Below are positions 44,239-53,663 of a stretch of DNA of 64,000 nucleotides, one piece after another; the first letter of the stretch is position 1; every line of letters begins with the position of its first letter. The position numbers were made by a program, and so were the translations under genes. The notes under the pieces are model-generated. The model was not told the DNA's origin and made no database searches. It saw only the letters and a list, made by a program, of their open reading frames with translations. Location of the stretch: NCBI RefSeq assembly GCF_027460065.1, contig NZ_JAPYZZ010000002.1, positions 1 to 64,000 of the forward strand, read 5' to 3'. Source of the DNA: Martinezella rhizogenes (GTDB lineage Bacteria; Pseudomonadota; Alphaproteobacteria; Rhizobiales; Rhizobiaceae).

Positions 44239-44997
44239 ATGGAGTCCGTTCTCCCTCTCCTGTCCGACCCCGCTGCCTGGGTGGCGCTCGTCACCCTGAT
44301 CGTCATGGAGGTCGTGCTCGGCATCGACAACCTGATCTTCATCTCCATCCTCACCAACAAGCTGCCACCGGAACAACGCGAAAAAGCCCGCAAGATCGGC
44401 ATCGGACTTGCGCTCATCATGCGCCTCGGCCTGCTCGGCACCGTGGCGTGGATCGTGCAGCTCACCACGCCGGTCTTTGAAATCTTCGGCCATGCCTTCT
44501 CGTGGAAGGACATGATCCTCATCGCCGGCGGTCTCTTCCTGATGTGGAAGGCCACCAAGGAAATCCACCACAATGTCGACCCGGAAGACCACAAGGAAGA
44601 CATGGTGGGCGGCCCGGCCGCGATGAATTTCGGCGCCGCCATCGGCCAAATCCTGCTGCTCGACCTCGTTTTCTCGGTGGACAGCATCATCACCGCCGTC
44701 GGCATGACCCCGCACCTGCCGATCATGATCGTCGCCGTCATCGTCGCCGTTGCCGTGATGCTGCTTGCCGCAACCCCGCTTGCCAACTTCATTGAGCGCA
44801 ATCCGACCATCGTCATGCTGGCACTCGCCTTCCTGATGATGATCGGCACGACGCTGATCGCCGAAGGCATGGGTTTCCATGTGCCCAAGGGCTACGTCTA
44901 TGCCGCCATGGCCTTTTCGGCGCTGGTGGAGCTGCTCAACATGCTGGCGCGCAATGCGCGTCGCCGCAAGAAGGCGCGCGCGGGCGAGACGCATTGA
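44239..44997 (+). CDS. TerC-family integral membrane protein
   Basis: The 252-residue protein has seven predicted helices with the conserved acidic motifs [17 protein letters not shown] (helix 1-2) and [19 protein letters not shown] near residue 150. These acidic residues are thought to coordinate metal. TerC relatives export manganese or supply it to secreted proteins, or are linked to tellurite resistance. A basic C-terminus ([15 protein letters not shown]) lies in the cytoplasm. GAAAGGAAA precedes the ATG. Confidence 0.9.
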   Translation: MESVLPLLSDPAAWVALVTLIVMEVVLGIDNLIFISILTNKLPPEQREKARKIGIGLALIMRLGLLGTVAWIVQLTTPVFEIFGHAFSWKDMILIAGGLFLMWKATKEIHHNVDPEDHKEDMVGGPAAMNFGAAIGQILLLDLVFSVDSIITAVGMTPHLPIMIVAVIVAVAVMLLAATPLANFIERNPTIVMLALAFLMMIGTTLIAEGMGFHVPKGYVYAAMAFSALVELLNMLARNARRRKKARAGETH

Positions 44998-45010
44998 CCG
45001 CATTCCTTCC

Positions 45011-45123
45011 GTCATGCCGGACCCGATCCGGCATCCAGCCAGCCCAAGTCTTTGGGCTGGAAAGACTCTTCCCGCCGCGCAGACGCGCGTCGGCTGGATA
45101 CCGGCTCAAGGCCGGTATGACGG
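45011..45123. repeat. family A palindromic repeat, copy A6
   Basis: The end hairpins are ATGCCGGA-CCCGA-TCCGGCAT and ATACCGGC-TCAAG-GCCGGTAT, with CAGCCCAA-GTCT-TTGGGCTG and GACGCGCGTC between. It starts 13 bp after the terC stop. Confidence 0.9.
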
Positions 45124-45239
45124 AGAACACGGCGAATCCCAACTCCGGCCCGGAACCGCTTCACCCCGCCTCGCGTTCTTCGATATCATCACCGATAGAG
45201 CCCTCCCCCGGTGCCTCTCATTCGAAAGCATAAGCAAGC

Positions 45240-47012
45240 ATGACGACAGACCAGATCCTCGCTTTCGTCGTGATCGCCGGCATGATGGTCGCGTTCATCT
45301 GGGACAGGTTCCGTTACGATGTCATCGCCTGCAGCGCATTGCTGGTGGCGGTAACGCTTGGTGTCGTGCCCTTTAACAAGGCTTTCTCCGGCTTTTCCGA
45401 CGATATCGTCATCATCGTGGCCAGTGCGCTGATCGTCAGTTCGGCCGTGGCGCGGTCGGGCGTCGTCGATATGACGATCAAGAAATATTTCCCGGAAATG
45501 CATTCCAAGAGCCTGCAGCTGGCCTTTCTGATGATCGTCGTCGCCATCATGTCGGCCTTCATCAAGAATATCGGCGCGCTCGCCATCATGATGCCGGTCG
45601 CCTTCCAGTTTGCCCGCAAGTCCGGCAGCCCCGTTTCCTATTATCTGATGCCGATGGCCTTTGCCGCGCTCTTGGGCGGGCTGATGACGCAGATCGGCAC
45701 CTCGCCCAATATCGTCGTCTCGCGGCTGCGCGAGGAAATGACCGGGCAGAGCTTTTCCATGTTCGACTTTACCCCCGTCGGCGCGGGCCTGACGGTGATC
45801 GGCATCATCTTCCTGACCTTCGGTTACCGCCTGCTGCCTGTGCGCAACCGCCAGCAGGCATCCGTGGAGGATGCTCTCGATCAGTCGGCCTATACGGCGG
45901 AGGCAACGCTGCCGGCCGACAGCACCTTTGCCGACAGGCCGTTGCGCGAACTCTTGAAACAGGCCGATGGCGACGTGATCGCCAGCACCATCCTGCGCGG
46001 GCCGCGACGCATCTCCCCCTTCCCCGACGTCAAGCTGAAACCGGGCGACACCGTTCTGCTCGAAGGCAGCCCGGAGGGACTGGACCGCATCGTCTCTCAG
46101 GCGAAGCTGCTTTTATCCGGCAAGCCGCTGATGGAGAATGGCCAGAAAACCGTCGATCTCATTTCCATGGAAGCAGTGATCAGCAATGAATCGGTGCTGT
46201 CAGGCATTTCCGCGCGTGAGCTTTCCCTGTCCTACACGCGTGGCGTCAATCTGATCGCCGTCAGCCGCCGCGGCCAGCGTGTCAGCCAGCGGCTCTCCGA
46301 CCTCACCTTGCAGGCGGGCGACGTCATTCTTTTGCAGGGAAGCCGCAAGAACTTGCCGCAGGTGCTGCAGGAATTTTCGCTGCTGCCGCTCGCCCAGCGG
46401 GAAATCCTGCTTGGCGTGCAGCGCCGCGCGCTTTTGCCCGTTATCGTGCTGGCCGCTGCCATGCTGGCTGCCGGCAGCGGGCTGGTGCCGGTTTCGGTTG
46501 CCTTTTTCGCCGCCGCCTTCCTGATGATCGTTGTCGGCGCGATCCCGCTTGCCGAGGTCTATAAATCTATCGACGGGCCGATCCTCGTCATGCTCGCCGC
46601 CCTTATTCCCGTCAGCGATTCGCTTCGCACCAGCGGGGCGAGTGAACTGATCGCGGGCTGGCTCGGCAGTGCGGCGCAGGGGCTGCCGCCTTTCGCGGCG
46701 CTCGGCATGATCCTGCTCACCGCCATGGCTGTGACGCCCTTCCTCAATAATGCCGCCACCGTGCTGGTCATGGCCCCCATCGCCGCCGGTTTTGCCACCA
46801 CGCTCGGTTTCCGCCCGGAGGCCTTCCTGATGGCCGTGGCAATCGGCGCCGGCTGCGATTTCCTCACCCCCATCGGCCACCAGTGCAACACGCTTGTCAT
46901 GGGCCCGGGCGGGTATCGTTTCAGCGATTATCCGCGCCTCGGACTGCCGCTGTCGATCATGATCGTCATTGCCAGCATTCCGATGCTGCTTTACGTCTGG
47001 CCGGTGAACTGA
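45240..47012 (+). CDS. SLC13/DASS-family permease with TrkA-C domains
   Basis: The 590-residue membrane protein has two clusters of helices separated by two cytoplasmic TrkA_C (RCK_C) domains at about 215-375. These are recognisable from ESTFADRPLRELLKQADGDVIASTILRG-like and ELSLSYTRGVNLIAVSRRGQRVSQRLSDLTLQAGDVILLQGS segments. Membrane motifs include NIGALAIMMPVAF and TQIGTSPNIVVSRLREEM, and PFLNNAATVLVMAPIAAGFATTLGF. The family moves anions such as sulfate, dicarboxylates or citrate; the substrate cannot be predicted. It is separated from terC by repeat A6. Confidence 0.88.
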   Translation: MTTDQILAFVVIAGMMVAFIWDRFRYDVIACSALLVAVTLGVVPFNKAFSGFSDDIVIIVASALIVSSAVARSGVVDMTIKKYFPEMHSKSLQLAFLMIVVAIMSAFIKNIGALAIMMPVAFQFARKSGSPVSYYLMPMAFAALLGGLMTQIGTSPNIVVSRLREEMTGQSFSMFDFTPVGAGLTVIGIIFLTFGYRLLPVRNRQQASVEDALDQSAYTAEATLPADSTFADRPLRELLKQADGDVIASTILRGPRRISPFPDVKLKPGDTVLLEGSPEGLDRIVSQAKLLLSGKPLMENGQKTVDLISMEAVISNESVLSGISARELSLSYTRGVNLIAVSRRGQRVSQRLSDLTLQAGDVILLQGSRKNLPQVLQEFSLLPLAQREILLGVQRRALLPVIVLAAAMLAAGSGLVPVSVAFFAAAFLMIVVGAIPLAEVYKSIDGPILVMLAALIPVSDSLRTSGASELIAGWLGSAAQGLPPFAALGMILLTAMAVTPFLNNAATVLVMAPIAAGFATTLGFRPEAFLMAVAIGAGCDFLTPIGHQCNTLVMGPGGYRFSDYPRLGLPLSIMIVIASIPMLLYVWPVN

Positions 47013-47224
47013 GGCCGGGCGGCGGGACCGGCCAACCCTTCGGGACTCCATATTTCCTTGACGCCTGCGGCAGAATATGGCCTAAGCCGAAGCCGAACGG
47101 GAATATGAAAAAGGCACTTTCCTTTCGCCTTTCGACATGATGTCCTGCCGCATCCAAACGAAAACTCCGTGATATCAGGGTGAACCGCCCCGATGTCACT
47201 GCCACGTCACGACGAGTGAATTTC

Positions 47225-48682
47225 ATGACCACTTCCGGCGTTCGCGTCCGCATCGCACCTTCCCCCACCGGCGAGCCGCATGTCGGCACCGCCTATATCG
47301 CGCTGTTCAACTATCTCTTCGCCAAGAAACACGGCGGCGAGTTCATCCTGCGCATCGAGGATACCGACGCTACCCGCTCGACCCTCGAATATGAGCAGAA
47401 GGTGCTGGAGGCCCTGCGCTGGACCGGCCTGACATGGTCGGAAGGCCCTGACGTCGGTGGCCCTTACGGCCCTTATCGCCAGTCCGAGCGCAAGCCGATG
47501 TACTGGCCATACGCCGAAGAGCTTCTGGAAAAAGGCCATGCCTTCCGCTGTTTCTGCACGCCCGAGCGGCTCGAGCAGATGCGCGAAGCGCAGCGCGCTG
47601 CTGGCAAGCCGCCGAAATATGACGGCCTTTGCCTCCACTTGAAGGCTGAAGAAGTGACCACTCGCGTTGCCGCCGGCGAGGCCAATGTCGTGCGCATGAA
47701 AATCCCGACCGAAGGTTCGTGCGATTTCCACGACGGCGTGTACGGCGATGTCTCGATCCCCTGGGATTCGGTTGACATGCAGGTACTGATCAAGGCCGAC
47801 GGTATGCCGACCTATCACATGGCCAACGTCATCGACGACCATCTGATGAAGATCAGCCATGTGGCGCGCGGTGAAGAATGGCTGGCCTCGGTGCCGAAGC
47901 ACATCCTGCTTTACCGTTATTTCGGCTGGCAGGAGCCGGTGTTCATGCATCTTTCCCTGATGCGCAACGCCGACAAGTCGAAGCTTTCCAAGCGCAAGAA
48001 CCCGACCTCGATCTCCTATTATTCCGCGCTCGGTTACCTGCCGGAAGCGCTGATGAACTTCCTTGGCCTGTTCTTCATCCAGATCGCCGAAGGCGAAGAG
48101 CTCTTGACCATGGAAGAGCTCGCCGCAAAATTCGACCCGGAAGCGCTTTCAAAGGCTGGCGCCATCTTCGACATCCAGAAGCTGGACTGGCTGAACGGCC
48201 GCTGGCTGCGCGAGAAGCTTTCCCCGGAAGAATTCATTTCCCGCACGCTGGAATGGGCGATGGAAAATGCCCGCCTGACCGAAGGCCTCAAGCTTGCCCA
48301 GAGCCGCATTTCCAGGCTCGGCGAATTGCCGAACCTCGCCGGCTTCCTGGTGTCGAGCGATGTTGGCCTGACACCGGCTTCGTTTGCGGGTCTTAAAAGC
48401 AAACCGGAGGAAATCCACGAGATCCTCACCACGGTTGCCGCCGACCTCGAAAAAATGCCGGACTGGAATGTGGAAGCCATCGAAGCCGAGTTGCGCGATG
48501 TGGCCGAACGCACAGGCAAGAAGCTGCGCGTCGTGACGCCGCCGCTTTTCGTCGCCGTCTCCGGTTCATCGCGCTCGCTGCCGCTGTTTGACAGTATGGC
48601 GCTTCTCGGCCGCTCCGTGGTTCGCCAGCGACTGAAGGTAGCGATTGCCGTTGTGGCCACGATGGTTGGCAGCGGAAGCTGA
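47225..48682 (+). CDS. gltX: glutamyl-tRNA synthetase
   Basis: The 485-residue class I synthetase has the HIGH-type motif RIAPSPTGEPHVGTAYIAL near the start and the KMSKS-type motif SKLSKRKNPTSI near residue 255. The tRNA and zinc-region segment FCTPERLEQMREAQ and the alpha-helical anticodon-binding domain follow to the end. It charges tRNA-Glu (and in many alphaproteobacteria tRNA-Gln as well, for amidation). ATG 47225 gives the family N-terminus MTTSGVRVRIAPSPTG. A frame to 47180 adds 15 residues without a ribosome site. Confidence 0.95.
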   Translation: MTTSGVRVRIAPSPTGEPHVGTAYIALFNYLFAKKHGGEFILRIEDTDATRSTLEYEQKVLEALRWTGLTWSEGPDVGGPYGPYRQSERKPMYWPYAEELLEKGHAFRCFCTPERLEQMREAQRAAGKPPKYDGLCLHLKAEEVTTRVAAGEANVVRMKIPTEGSCDFHDGVYGDVSIPWDSVDMQVLIKADGMPTYHMANVIDDHLMKISHVARGEEWLASVPKHILLYRYFGWQEPVFMHLSLMRNADKSKLSKRKNPTSISYYSALGYLPEALMNFLGLFFIQIAEGEELLTMEELAAKFDPEALSKAGAIFDIQKLDWLNGRWLREKLSPEEFISRTLEWAMENARLTEGLKLAQSRISRLGELPNLAGFLVSSDVGLTPASFAGLKSKPEEIHEILTTVAADLEKMPDWNVEAIEAELRDVAERTGKKLRVVTPPLFVAVSGSSRSLPLFDSMALLGRSVVRQRLKVAIAVVATMVGSGS

Positions 48683-48736
48683 TAATTTGGTGTTGGCGGT
48701 CACGCCGGCATCCTGAAATATACCCCTCTGCTTGGG

Positions 48737-48886
48737 GTACCCCCCTCTGCCCTGCCGGGCATCTCCCCCTCAAGGGGGGAGATTGACAAGCGGCTGGCAC
48801 TTTGCCCATGGAACGGGCGGGCGCGGCATCTCATCTCCCCCTTGAGGGGGAGATGTCCGGCAGGACAGAGGGGGGTAGCCCCGAGC
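48737..48886. repeat. family B inverted repeat, copy B4 (between gltX and lysS)
   Basis: The left arm TACCCCCCTCTGCCCTGCCG continues to AAGGGGGGAGAT. The right arm runs from ATCTCCCCCTTGAGGGGGAG to GGACAGAGGGGGGTA. About 50 bp separates the arms. It lies between two tRNA synthetase genes on the same strand. Confidence 0.88.
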
Positions 48887-48930
48887 GCAAAGGGTAACCG
48901 CAACGAACAAGCCCGCTTAAGGCAAAAAAC

Positions 48931-50430
48931 ATGACCGACACCAAGACCGAAACCACCGCCCTTTCCTCCGACGCGACAGAAGTGCGCCGCCAGAAACTTG
49001 CGCTGCTGCGCGAGCAGATCGGCGACGTCTATCCGGCGCATTTCCACCGCACGCTGAGCAATGCCGAGCTTGCGGAAAAATATGCCGATATCGAAGCCGA
49101 CGTTGAGACCGGCGATACGGTGACGGTGGCGGGCCGCGTTTATTCCTCGCGCAATTCCGGCATGTTCATGGATATCCATGACGCCTCCGGCAAGGTGCAG
49201 ATTTTCTCCCACAAGGATACGACGCCGGAAGCGGCGCGCAACCTGCTGCCGATGATCGACATTGGCGATATCATCGGCGTCACCGGCAAGGTGCGCCGCA
49301 CCAAGCGCGGCGAGCTGACGATCAATGCCGAAGAAATCACCATGCTGACGAAGTCGCTGCTGCCGATGCCGGAAAAGTGGCATGGCGTCTCCGACATCGA
49401 GCTGCGTTACCGCAAACGTCACCTCGACATCCTCGCCAACGAGGAATCCAAGCTTCGCTTCCTGCAACGCTCGAAGATCCTCTCCGGCATCCGCCGCTTC
49501 ATGGAGGCCGAAGGCTTCCTCGAAGTGGAAACGCCGATGCTGCAGACCGTCTATGGCGGTGCAACGGCCGATCCATTCAAGACCTTCCACAACACGCTGA
49601 AGATGGACATGTATCTGCGCATCGCGCCGGAACTGTTCCTGAAGCGCACGCTGGTTTCGGGTCTTTCCGACAAGGTCTTCGAAATCAACCGCAACTTCCG
49701 CAACGAAGGCGTCTCCACAAGGCACAATCCTGAATTCACCATGATGGAGTGCTACTGGGCCTATGCCGACTACGAGGACATCATGGGTCTCGTGGAGCGG
49801 CTGTTCGAGACGCTGGCGATTGCCCTGCACGGCACGACCGAGGTTGAATTCCAGGGCCAGACGATCTCCTTCAAGGGTCCCTTCAAGCGCGTGCCGATGC
49901 CTGATGCCGTGAAGGAAGAAACCGGTATCGACTTCCTTGCCATCAAGACCGACGAAGAGGCCCGCGCCGCCGCCAAGGCTGCCGGTTTCGCCGTAGAGAA
50001 GGACTGGACCTGGGGCGAATGCCTTGCCTTCATCTTCGAAGAGAAGGTGGAAGGCACGCTGATCCAGCCGAGCCACGTCACGCATTTCCCGAAGGACATC
50101 TCGCCCTTCGCCAAGGAAGTGCCGGGTGAGCCGCGCCTCGTCGAGCGTTTCGAAAGCTATTGCAACGCCTGGGAAGTGGGCAACGCCTTCTCGGAACTCA
50201 ACGATCCGGAAGAACAGCGCCGCCGCATGGTGGAGCAGCTGGAACAGGCGCACGCCCGCGGCGAAAAGGACAAGCAGCTGGACGACGAATTCCTCGACGC
50301 CATCGACCAGGGCATGCCGCCCGCCGGTGGTCTCGGCATCGGTGTCGACCGCCTGATCATGCTGCTCACCAACGCTCCGTCCATCCGCGACGTCATCCTC
50401 TTCCCGGCCCGCCGCAACAAGGCGGATTGA
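48931..50430 (+). CDS. lysS: class II lysyl-tRNA synthetase
   Basis: The 499-residue synthetase has an N-terminal OB-fold (VTVAGRVYSSRNSGMFMDIHDASGKVQIF). Class II motif 2 is FEINRNFRNEGVSTRHNPEFTMMECYWAYADY. Motif 3 is GMPPAGGLGIGVDRLIMLLTNAPSIRDVILFP. It charges tRNA-Lys. Many alphaproteobacteria instead carry the class I LysK; whether this organism also has one cannot be told from the window. Repeat B4 separates it from gltX. Confidence 0.95.
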   Translation: MTDTKTETTALSSDATEVRRQKLALLREQIGDVYPAHFHRTLSNAELAEKYADIEADVETGDTVTVAGRVYSSRNSGMFMDIHDASGKVQIFSHKDTTPEAARNLLPMIDIGDIIGVTGKVRRTKRGELTINAEEITMLTKSLLPMPEKWHGVSDIELRYRKRHLDILANEESKLRFLQRSKILSGIRRFMEAEGFLEVETPMLQTVYGGATADPFKTFHNTLKMDMYLRIAPELFLKRTLVSGLSDKVFEINRNFRNEGVSTRHNPEFTMMECYWAYADYEDIMGLVERLFETLAIALHGTTEVEFQGQTISFKGPFKRVPMPDAVKEETGIDFLAIKTDEEARAAAKAAGFAVEKDWTWGECLAFIFEEKVEGTLIQPSHVTHFPKDISPFAKEVPGEPRLVERFESYCNAWEVGNAFSELNDPEEQRRRMVEQLEQAHARGEKDKQLDDEFLDAIDQGMPPAGGLGIGVDRLIMLLTNAPSIRDVILFPARRNKAD

Positions 50431-50442
50431 GTCAATAAACCA

Positions 50443-50464
50443 CAGGCGGCCTTCAGGCCGCCTG
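50443..50464 (+). terminator. stem-loop after lysS
   Basis: CAGGCGGCC-TTCA-GGCCGCCTG is a 9-bp perfect stem 12 nt after the lysS stop. It is followed by CTACTTCCC rather than a T-run. Confidence 0.65.
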
Positions 50465-50656
50465 CTACTTCCCGGTTTTCCGGTCGACATAAAGACATGC
50501 GCAAGTAGTTTGCCTAGCTTTTGGCAGAGGCTGCGAGTGAATTATTTAACTTTCAGTAGAATATACTGGCGAAATAACCTCAACTTGTGATACCCATTCC
50601 CTATCATTCGCATTGTGTTTGACGGCTTTCGACCAAGGGCCGCGGGGGATATACGC

Positions 50657-52393
50657 ATGCCTGAGAATGAGCTTCCCAAATACAAGCCCGACATGTTTGC
50701 AGCGCCTGAGAAGGAATGCGACATAGTGATGAAGGGTGGCATCACCTCCGGCGTCGTTTATCCCTATGCCGTTCTGGAACTGGCACGCCAATACCGTTTC
50801 CGCTCGATAGGCGGCACATCGGCCGGGGCGATTGCCGCCGCTTTCGCGGCTGCGGCGGAATATTCCCGCACTGTCAGAAAAGATCCTGATGGGTTCACCC
50901 GCCTGCAGGCCCGTTGCGACACGATACCCGCTATTCTGGACAGGCTTTTCCAGCCACAGCGCCATTTTCGCCCTCTGATGCGCTATCTTCTGTGGGCACA
51001 GGCCGGCGGCTGGCCGGGCAAGGTTCTGGGCCTGCCGATGGCCTTTCCTCTGGCGGCCATCGCCGGCATACTAATCGGCGCCAGCCTCCTGTGGGCTCTG
51101 GGCGGCGGGTGGGCCGGCTCTATTCTGGGCGGGCTGGTGGGGTTGCTGGCTGGAATGCTCGGCCAGATCCTGTGGCTGGTCTTCCATCGGTTACCGAGGG
51201 ATGGCTTCGGCTTTTGTTCGGGACTGACGGTTTCCGATCCGGATGTTCCCGGCCTGACGGACTGGCTGCATGCGTCGATTCAGGACATCGCTTTTGGCAG
51301 CGACGCTGCGACAGCGCCACCGCTGACCTTCGGTCATCTCGCCGGCGGCAAGCCGGAAGAGGCCATCAACCTGAAAATGGTCACGACGAACCTGTCGATG
51401 CGCCGGCCGCACACGCTTCCTGACACCAATTTAATGGTGGCTTACGACCCGAAGGAATGGAACCAGCTGTTTCCCGCTGCCGTGACGATCTGGCTGAAGC
51501 AGATCGCAATGCCGGGCGGCCCCTTTCCCGAACTCAAGGCCTTTCCGGAGCCGGAGCAGTTGCCGGTCATCATCGCAACGCGCATGAGCCTGAGTTTCCC
51601 TTTCCTTTTCAAGGCCATCCCGGCCTACACCAATGATCGCGGCACGCTGGATATTGTTCGACGTCTCAGTGGCGACGCGCGGCCCGTCATGAAGGCGAAA
51701 ATATGGTTCTCCGACGGCGGCATCAGCAGCAATTTTCCCATTCACCTTTTCGACGCCCTGCTTCCATCGCGCCCCACTTTCGCACTCAGCCTCGATGAAT
51801 TGCCAAAATCCGTCGCCAACAGCATGAAGCGCGTTACCATTCCGCAGGCGGCGGGCGAAGGAATAGGTGTACCCGTTCACAAGATGGAAAAAATGAGCGG
51901 TTTTCTCGGCAGCATTCTCAGTTCGGCGAAGGACTGGCAGGATCAATCTCTTGCCACCATGCCGGGCCAAAGAGAGCGCATCGCCCGCGTTTTTCTTGAC
52001 GAGCAAGAAGGCGGACTAAATCTCACCATGCCGCCGGAGCGCTCGGCAAAACTGATGAGTTACGGTCTCGAAGTCGGCTCGCTTTTCGCCAATGGCGCGC
52101 TGGATTTTGACGAGCATCGCTGGCGCCGGACGCTTGTTGCCTATGATCGGCTGGAGGACACGGTTTTTGCGACGCAACACCTGTGGAGCGAACGCAAATA
52201 CGAAGACTGGCTGGCCAGCTACATCGACGAGATCAAAAGCTACGAAGCCGTGACAAAGGGGGATCGGGAAAAGCTGATCGCCCGAATTGCCGCCTTTGCC
52301 GCCCTCTCACAGAGTTTCTCTCCGGCAATTGTCAACAAGCGCAAGAAATTTCCAAATCCGGCTGGCCGTTTGCGGATCGGGCCGGATATCTGA
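50657..52393 (+). CDS. patatin-like phospholipase with embedded hydrophobic segment
   Basis: The 578-residue protein contains the patatin catalytic dyad motifs: GG oxyanion-type VMKGGITSGVVYPYAVLELA, nucleophile SIGGTSAGAIAAAF (GxSxG) near residue 55 and the Asp motif WFSDGGISSNFP near 350. Between them, at about 120-175, lies a hydrophobic stretch rich in Gly/Leu (FPLAAIAGILIGASLLWALGG and ILGGLVGLLAGMLGQILWLVF), probably two membrane helices. A lipid acyl-hydrolase acting at the inner membrane is likely; the substrate is unknown. Start 50657 was preferred over GTG 50615. The neighbouring genes do not suggest a pathway. Confidence 0.82.
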   Translation: MPENELPKYKPDMFAAPEKECDIVMKGGITSGVVYPYAVLELARQYRFRSIGGTSAGAIAAAFAAAAEYSRTVRKDPDGFTRLQARCDTIPAILDRLFQPQRHFRPLMRYLLWAQAGGWPGKVLGLPMAFPLAAIAGILIGASLLWALGGGWAGSILGGLVGLLAGMLGQILWLVFHRLPRDGFGFCSGLTVSDPDVPGLTDWLHASIQDIAFGSDAATAPPLTFGHLAGGKPEEAINLKMVTTNLSMRRPHTLPDTNLMVAYDPKEWNQLFPAAVTIWLKQIAMPGGPFPELKAFPEPEQLPVIIATRMSLSFPFLFKAIPAYTNDRGTLDIVRRLSGDARPVMKAKIWFSDGGISSNFPIHLFDALLPSRPTFALSLDELPKSVANSMKRVTIPQAAGEGIGVPVHKMEKMSGFLGSILSSAKDWQDQSLATMPGQRERIARVFLDEQEGGLNLTMPPERSAKLMSYGLEVGSLFANGALDFDEHRWRRTLVAYDRLEDTVFATQHLWSERKYEDWLASYIDEIKSYEAVTKGDREKLIARIAAFAALSQSFSPAIVNKRKKFPNPAGRLRIGPDI

Positions 52394-52458
52394 CACGTCG
52401 GGTGCAAGATGGCTTGCAAGGGTTCGGGGGAGAAGCCTCTCCCGTTAGTGGCGTGTGC

Positions 52459-53391
52459 TTAGTGGCTCGTGGACTTTTTCTCACCGCCCGGTTCTTCCGC
52501 CGGCACATTTTCGGCGGCTGTCTTCTCTTCCGCCGCCTGGGCGGTCGTTGAGCCTTTTCCGAAGATCAGTGATTTCAGATAGGACAGGCTGAAGACGCTG
52601 CTGCCCTCCGCTTCCGGTGTCGAGGTCAGAAGCTCGTCGGTGGCGGGTTCGCCATGTGCTTCGGGAGACGGGGTTTCGCCGTTGGTTTCCGGGCTCGCTT
52701 CGCCATGGCCGTTCTCGGCCGGGGCAGCACCGTGTTCGCCACCGGCGGCGCCCTTGTTTTCGCCGTGGCCTTTCGCGGACTTGCCCTCGTGACCTTCAGA
52801 GCCGGCATCCGAGGCCGGGGTGGCGCAGTCGGCGGAATCGCTGAGGCTTGCCGCCATGGCTTCGGTATCTTCGAGCGGCAGATCGATGCGCAGCCCGTAG
52901 AACTGGCCGCTGCCATTGGCCGCGCCATCGTAATAAAAGGCGGAATAACGGTGGGCGTTGGCGCCTTCGGGAATTTTTGCCGGATCGGGAATGAAGACCA
53001 CCTGTGCGGCAATGGCGCGGCCGCGCATTTCCGAGCGCAGCTGCGGTCCGTTTTTGTCCAGCACGGAAACCTGCACCAGATCGGGTTTCTGCTTGTCGTA
53101 GACCGCCTTTGCAACACGAAGCGCGGTCTTCAGCCGCTCGGGGCCGTCTCCGCCTCCGGTGCGGATGAATTTGCGCACCCATAAGGCGCCGTTCTTGCGG
53201 ATGTTGACCGTCTGGACTGCGTCGCAGGAAAGCCCGTTGCTGGAAGCATAGGATGGACCAAGCAGCCGATCACTGCCGATGAACACGGCAGCAGAACCGG
53301 TCGCACCCGCCAAAAGCAGGATCCCGCCTCCAATCATAACGAGTTTGCGCGAAAACCGCATTCGTCCGAATACAGCTTTCACCCGCAACAT
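52459..53391 (-). CDS. membrane-anchored protein with low-complexity acidic C-terminus, unknown function
   Basis: The roughly 310-residue protein has one N-terminal membrane helix (LVMIGGGILLLAGATGSAAVFIG) and a folded-looking part to about residue 205 (VQTVNIRKNGALWVRKFIRTGGG, KPDLVQVSVLDKNGP, AHRYSAFYYDGAANGSGQFYGLRIDLP). A long Gly/Glu/His/Ala-rich stretch follows (EGHEGKSAKGHGENKGAAGGEHG), ending in SFSLSYLKSLIFGKGSTTAQ and an acidic tail. No family was recognised. The start is uncertain: candidates are 53391, 53382 and 53361. A periplasmic location is likely. Confidence 0.6.
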   Translation of the reverse strand: MLRVKAVFGRMRFSRKLVMIGGGILLLAGATGSAAVFIGSDRLLGPSYASSNGLSCDAVQTVNIRKNGALWVRKFIRTGGGDGPERLKTALRVAKAVYDKQKPDLVQVSVLDKNGPQLRSEMRGRAIAAQVVFIPDPAKIPEGANAHRYSAFYYDGAANGSGQFYGLRIDLPLEDTEAMAASLSDSADCATPASDAGSEGHEGKSAKGHGENKGAAGGEHGAAPAENGHGEASPETNGETPSPEAHGEPATDELLTSTPEAEGSSVFSLSYLKSLIFGKGSTTAQAAEEKTAAENVPAEEPGGEKKSTSH

Positions 53392-53588
53392 CCTGCCATC
53401 AACTACCCCGCCTATCGCCCTCACCCCGAAACGTGGCTCGAAACATGAGGAACACACGCGGGACAAGCTCGGGACGTCGCTGTCCGAGCCCTGCGATAGT
53501 GCCGCTTTCTCATTGAAAAAAGTTTAACCCGGCCGCCACCGCGCCGCCAAAAACGCACCAATTTCGGACATTTCTGAAATCAACTAAA

Positions 53589-53605
53589 TTGCGAATGATT
53601 TGCAA
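53589..53605. promoter_or_regulatory. Mur-type manganese-responsive box 1
   Basis: TTGCGAA-TGA-TTTGCAA is an inverted repeat matching the TTGC(A/G)AA...TTTGCAA pattern of rhizobial Mur (Fur-family) boxes upstream of sit operons. It lies 58 bp before sitA. Confidence 0.75.
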
Positions 53606-53614
53606 TAGCGTTGA

Positions 53615-53638
53615 CATCTGTGATTCTATAACAGATGG
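53615..53638. promoter_or_regulatory. inverted repeat between the two Mur-type boxes
   Basis: CATCTGT and ACAGATG form a perfect 7-bp inverted repeat around GATTCTATA. A TTGACA at 53611-53616 overlaps its left end and may be the sitA -35 element. Confidence 0.45.
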
Positions 53639-53640
53639 TA

Positions 53641-53657
53641 TTGCGAGTTAATCGCAA
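53641..53657. promoter_or_regulatory. Mur-type box 2
   Basis: TTGCGA-GTTAA-TCGCAA is a perfect inverted repeat, centred 52 bp from box 1 and ending a few bases before the sitA start. It is suited to block transcription start or elongation. Confidence 0.65.
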
Positions 53658-53663
53658 CAAAAA

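Noticed and set aside
47180..50430. gltX and lysS as horizontally acquired duplicates
   Set aside because: Composition and codon use look like the neighbours, both motifs sets are intact, and nothing in the window shows other copies.
50657..53391. Patatin-like protein as a CBASS (CapV-type) defence effector
   Set aside because: No cyclic-nucleotide synthase, ubiquitin-like or HORMA genes adjoin it, and the membrane-helix insertion differs from CapV. Neighbours are lysS and an unknown anchored protein.
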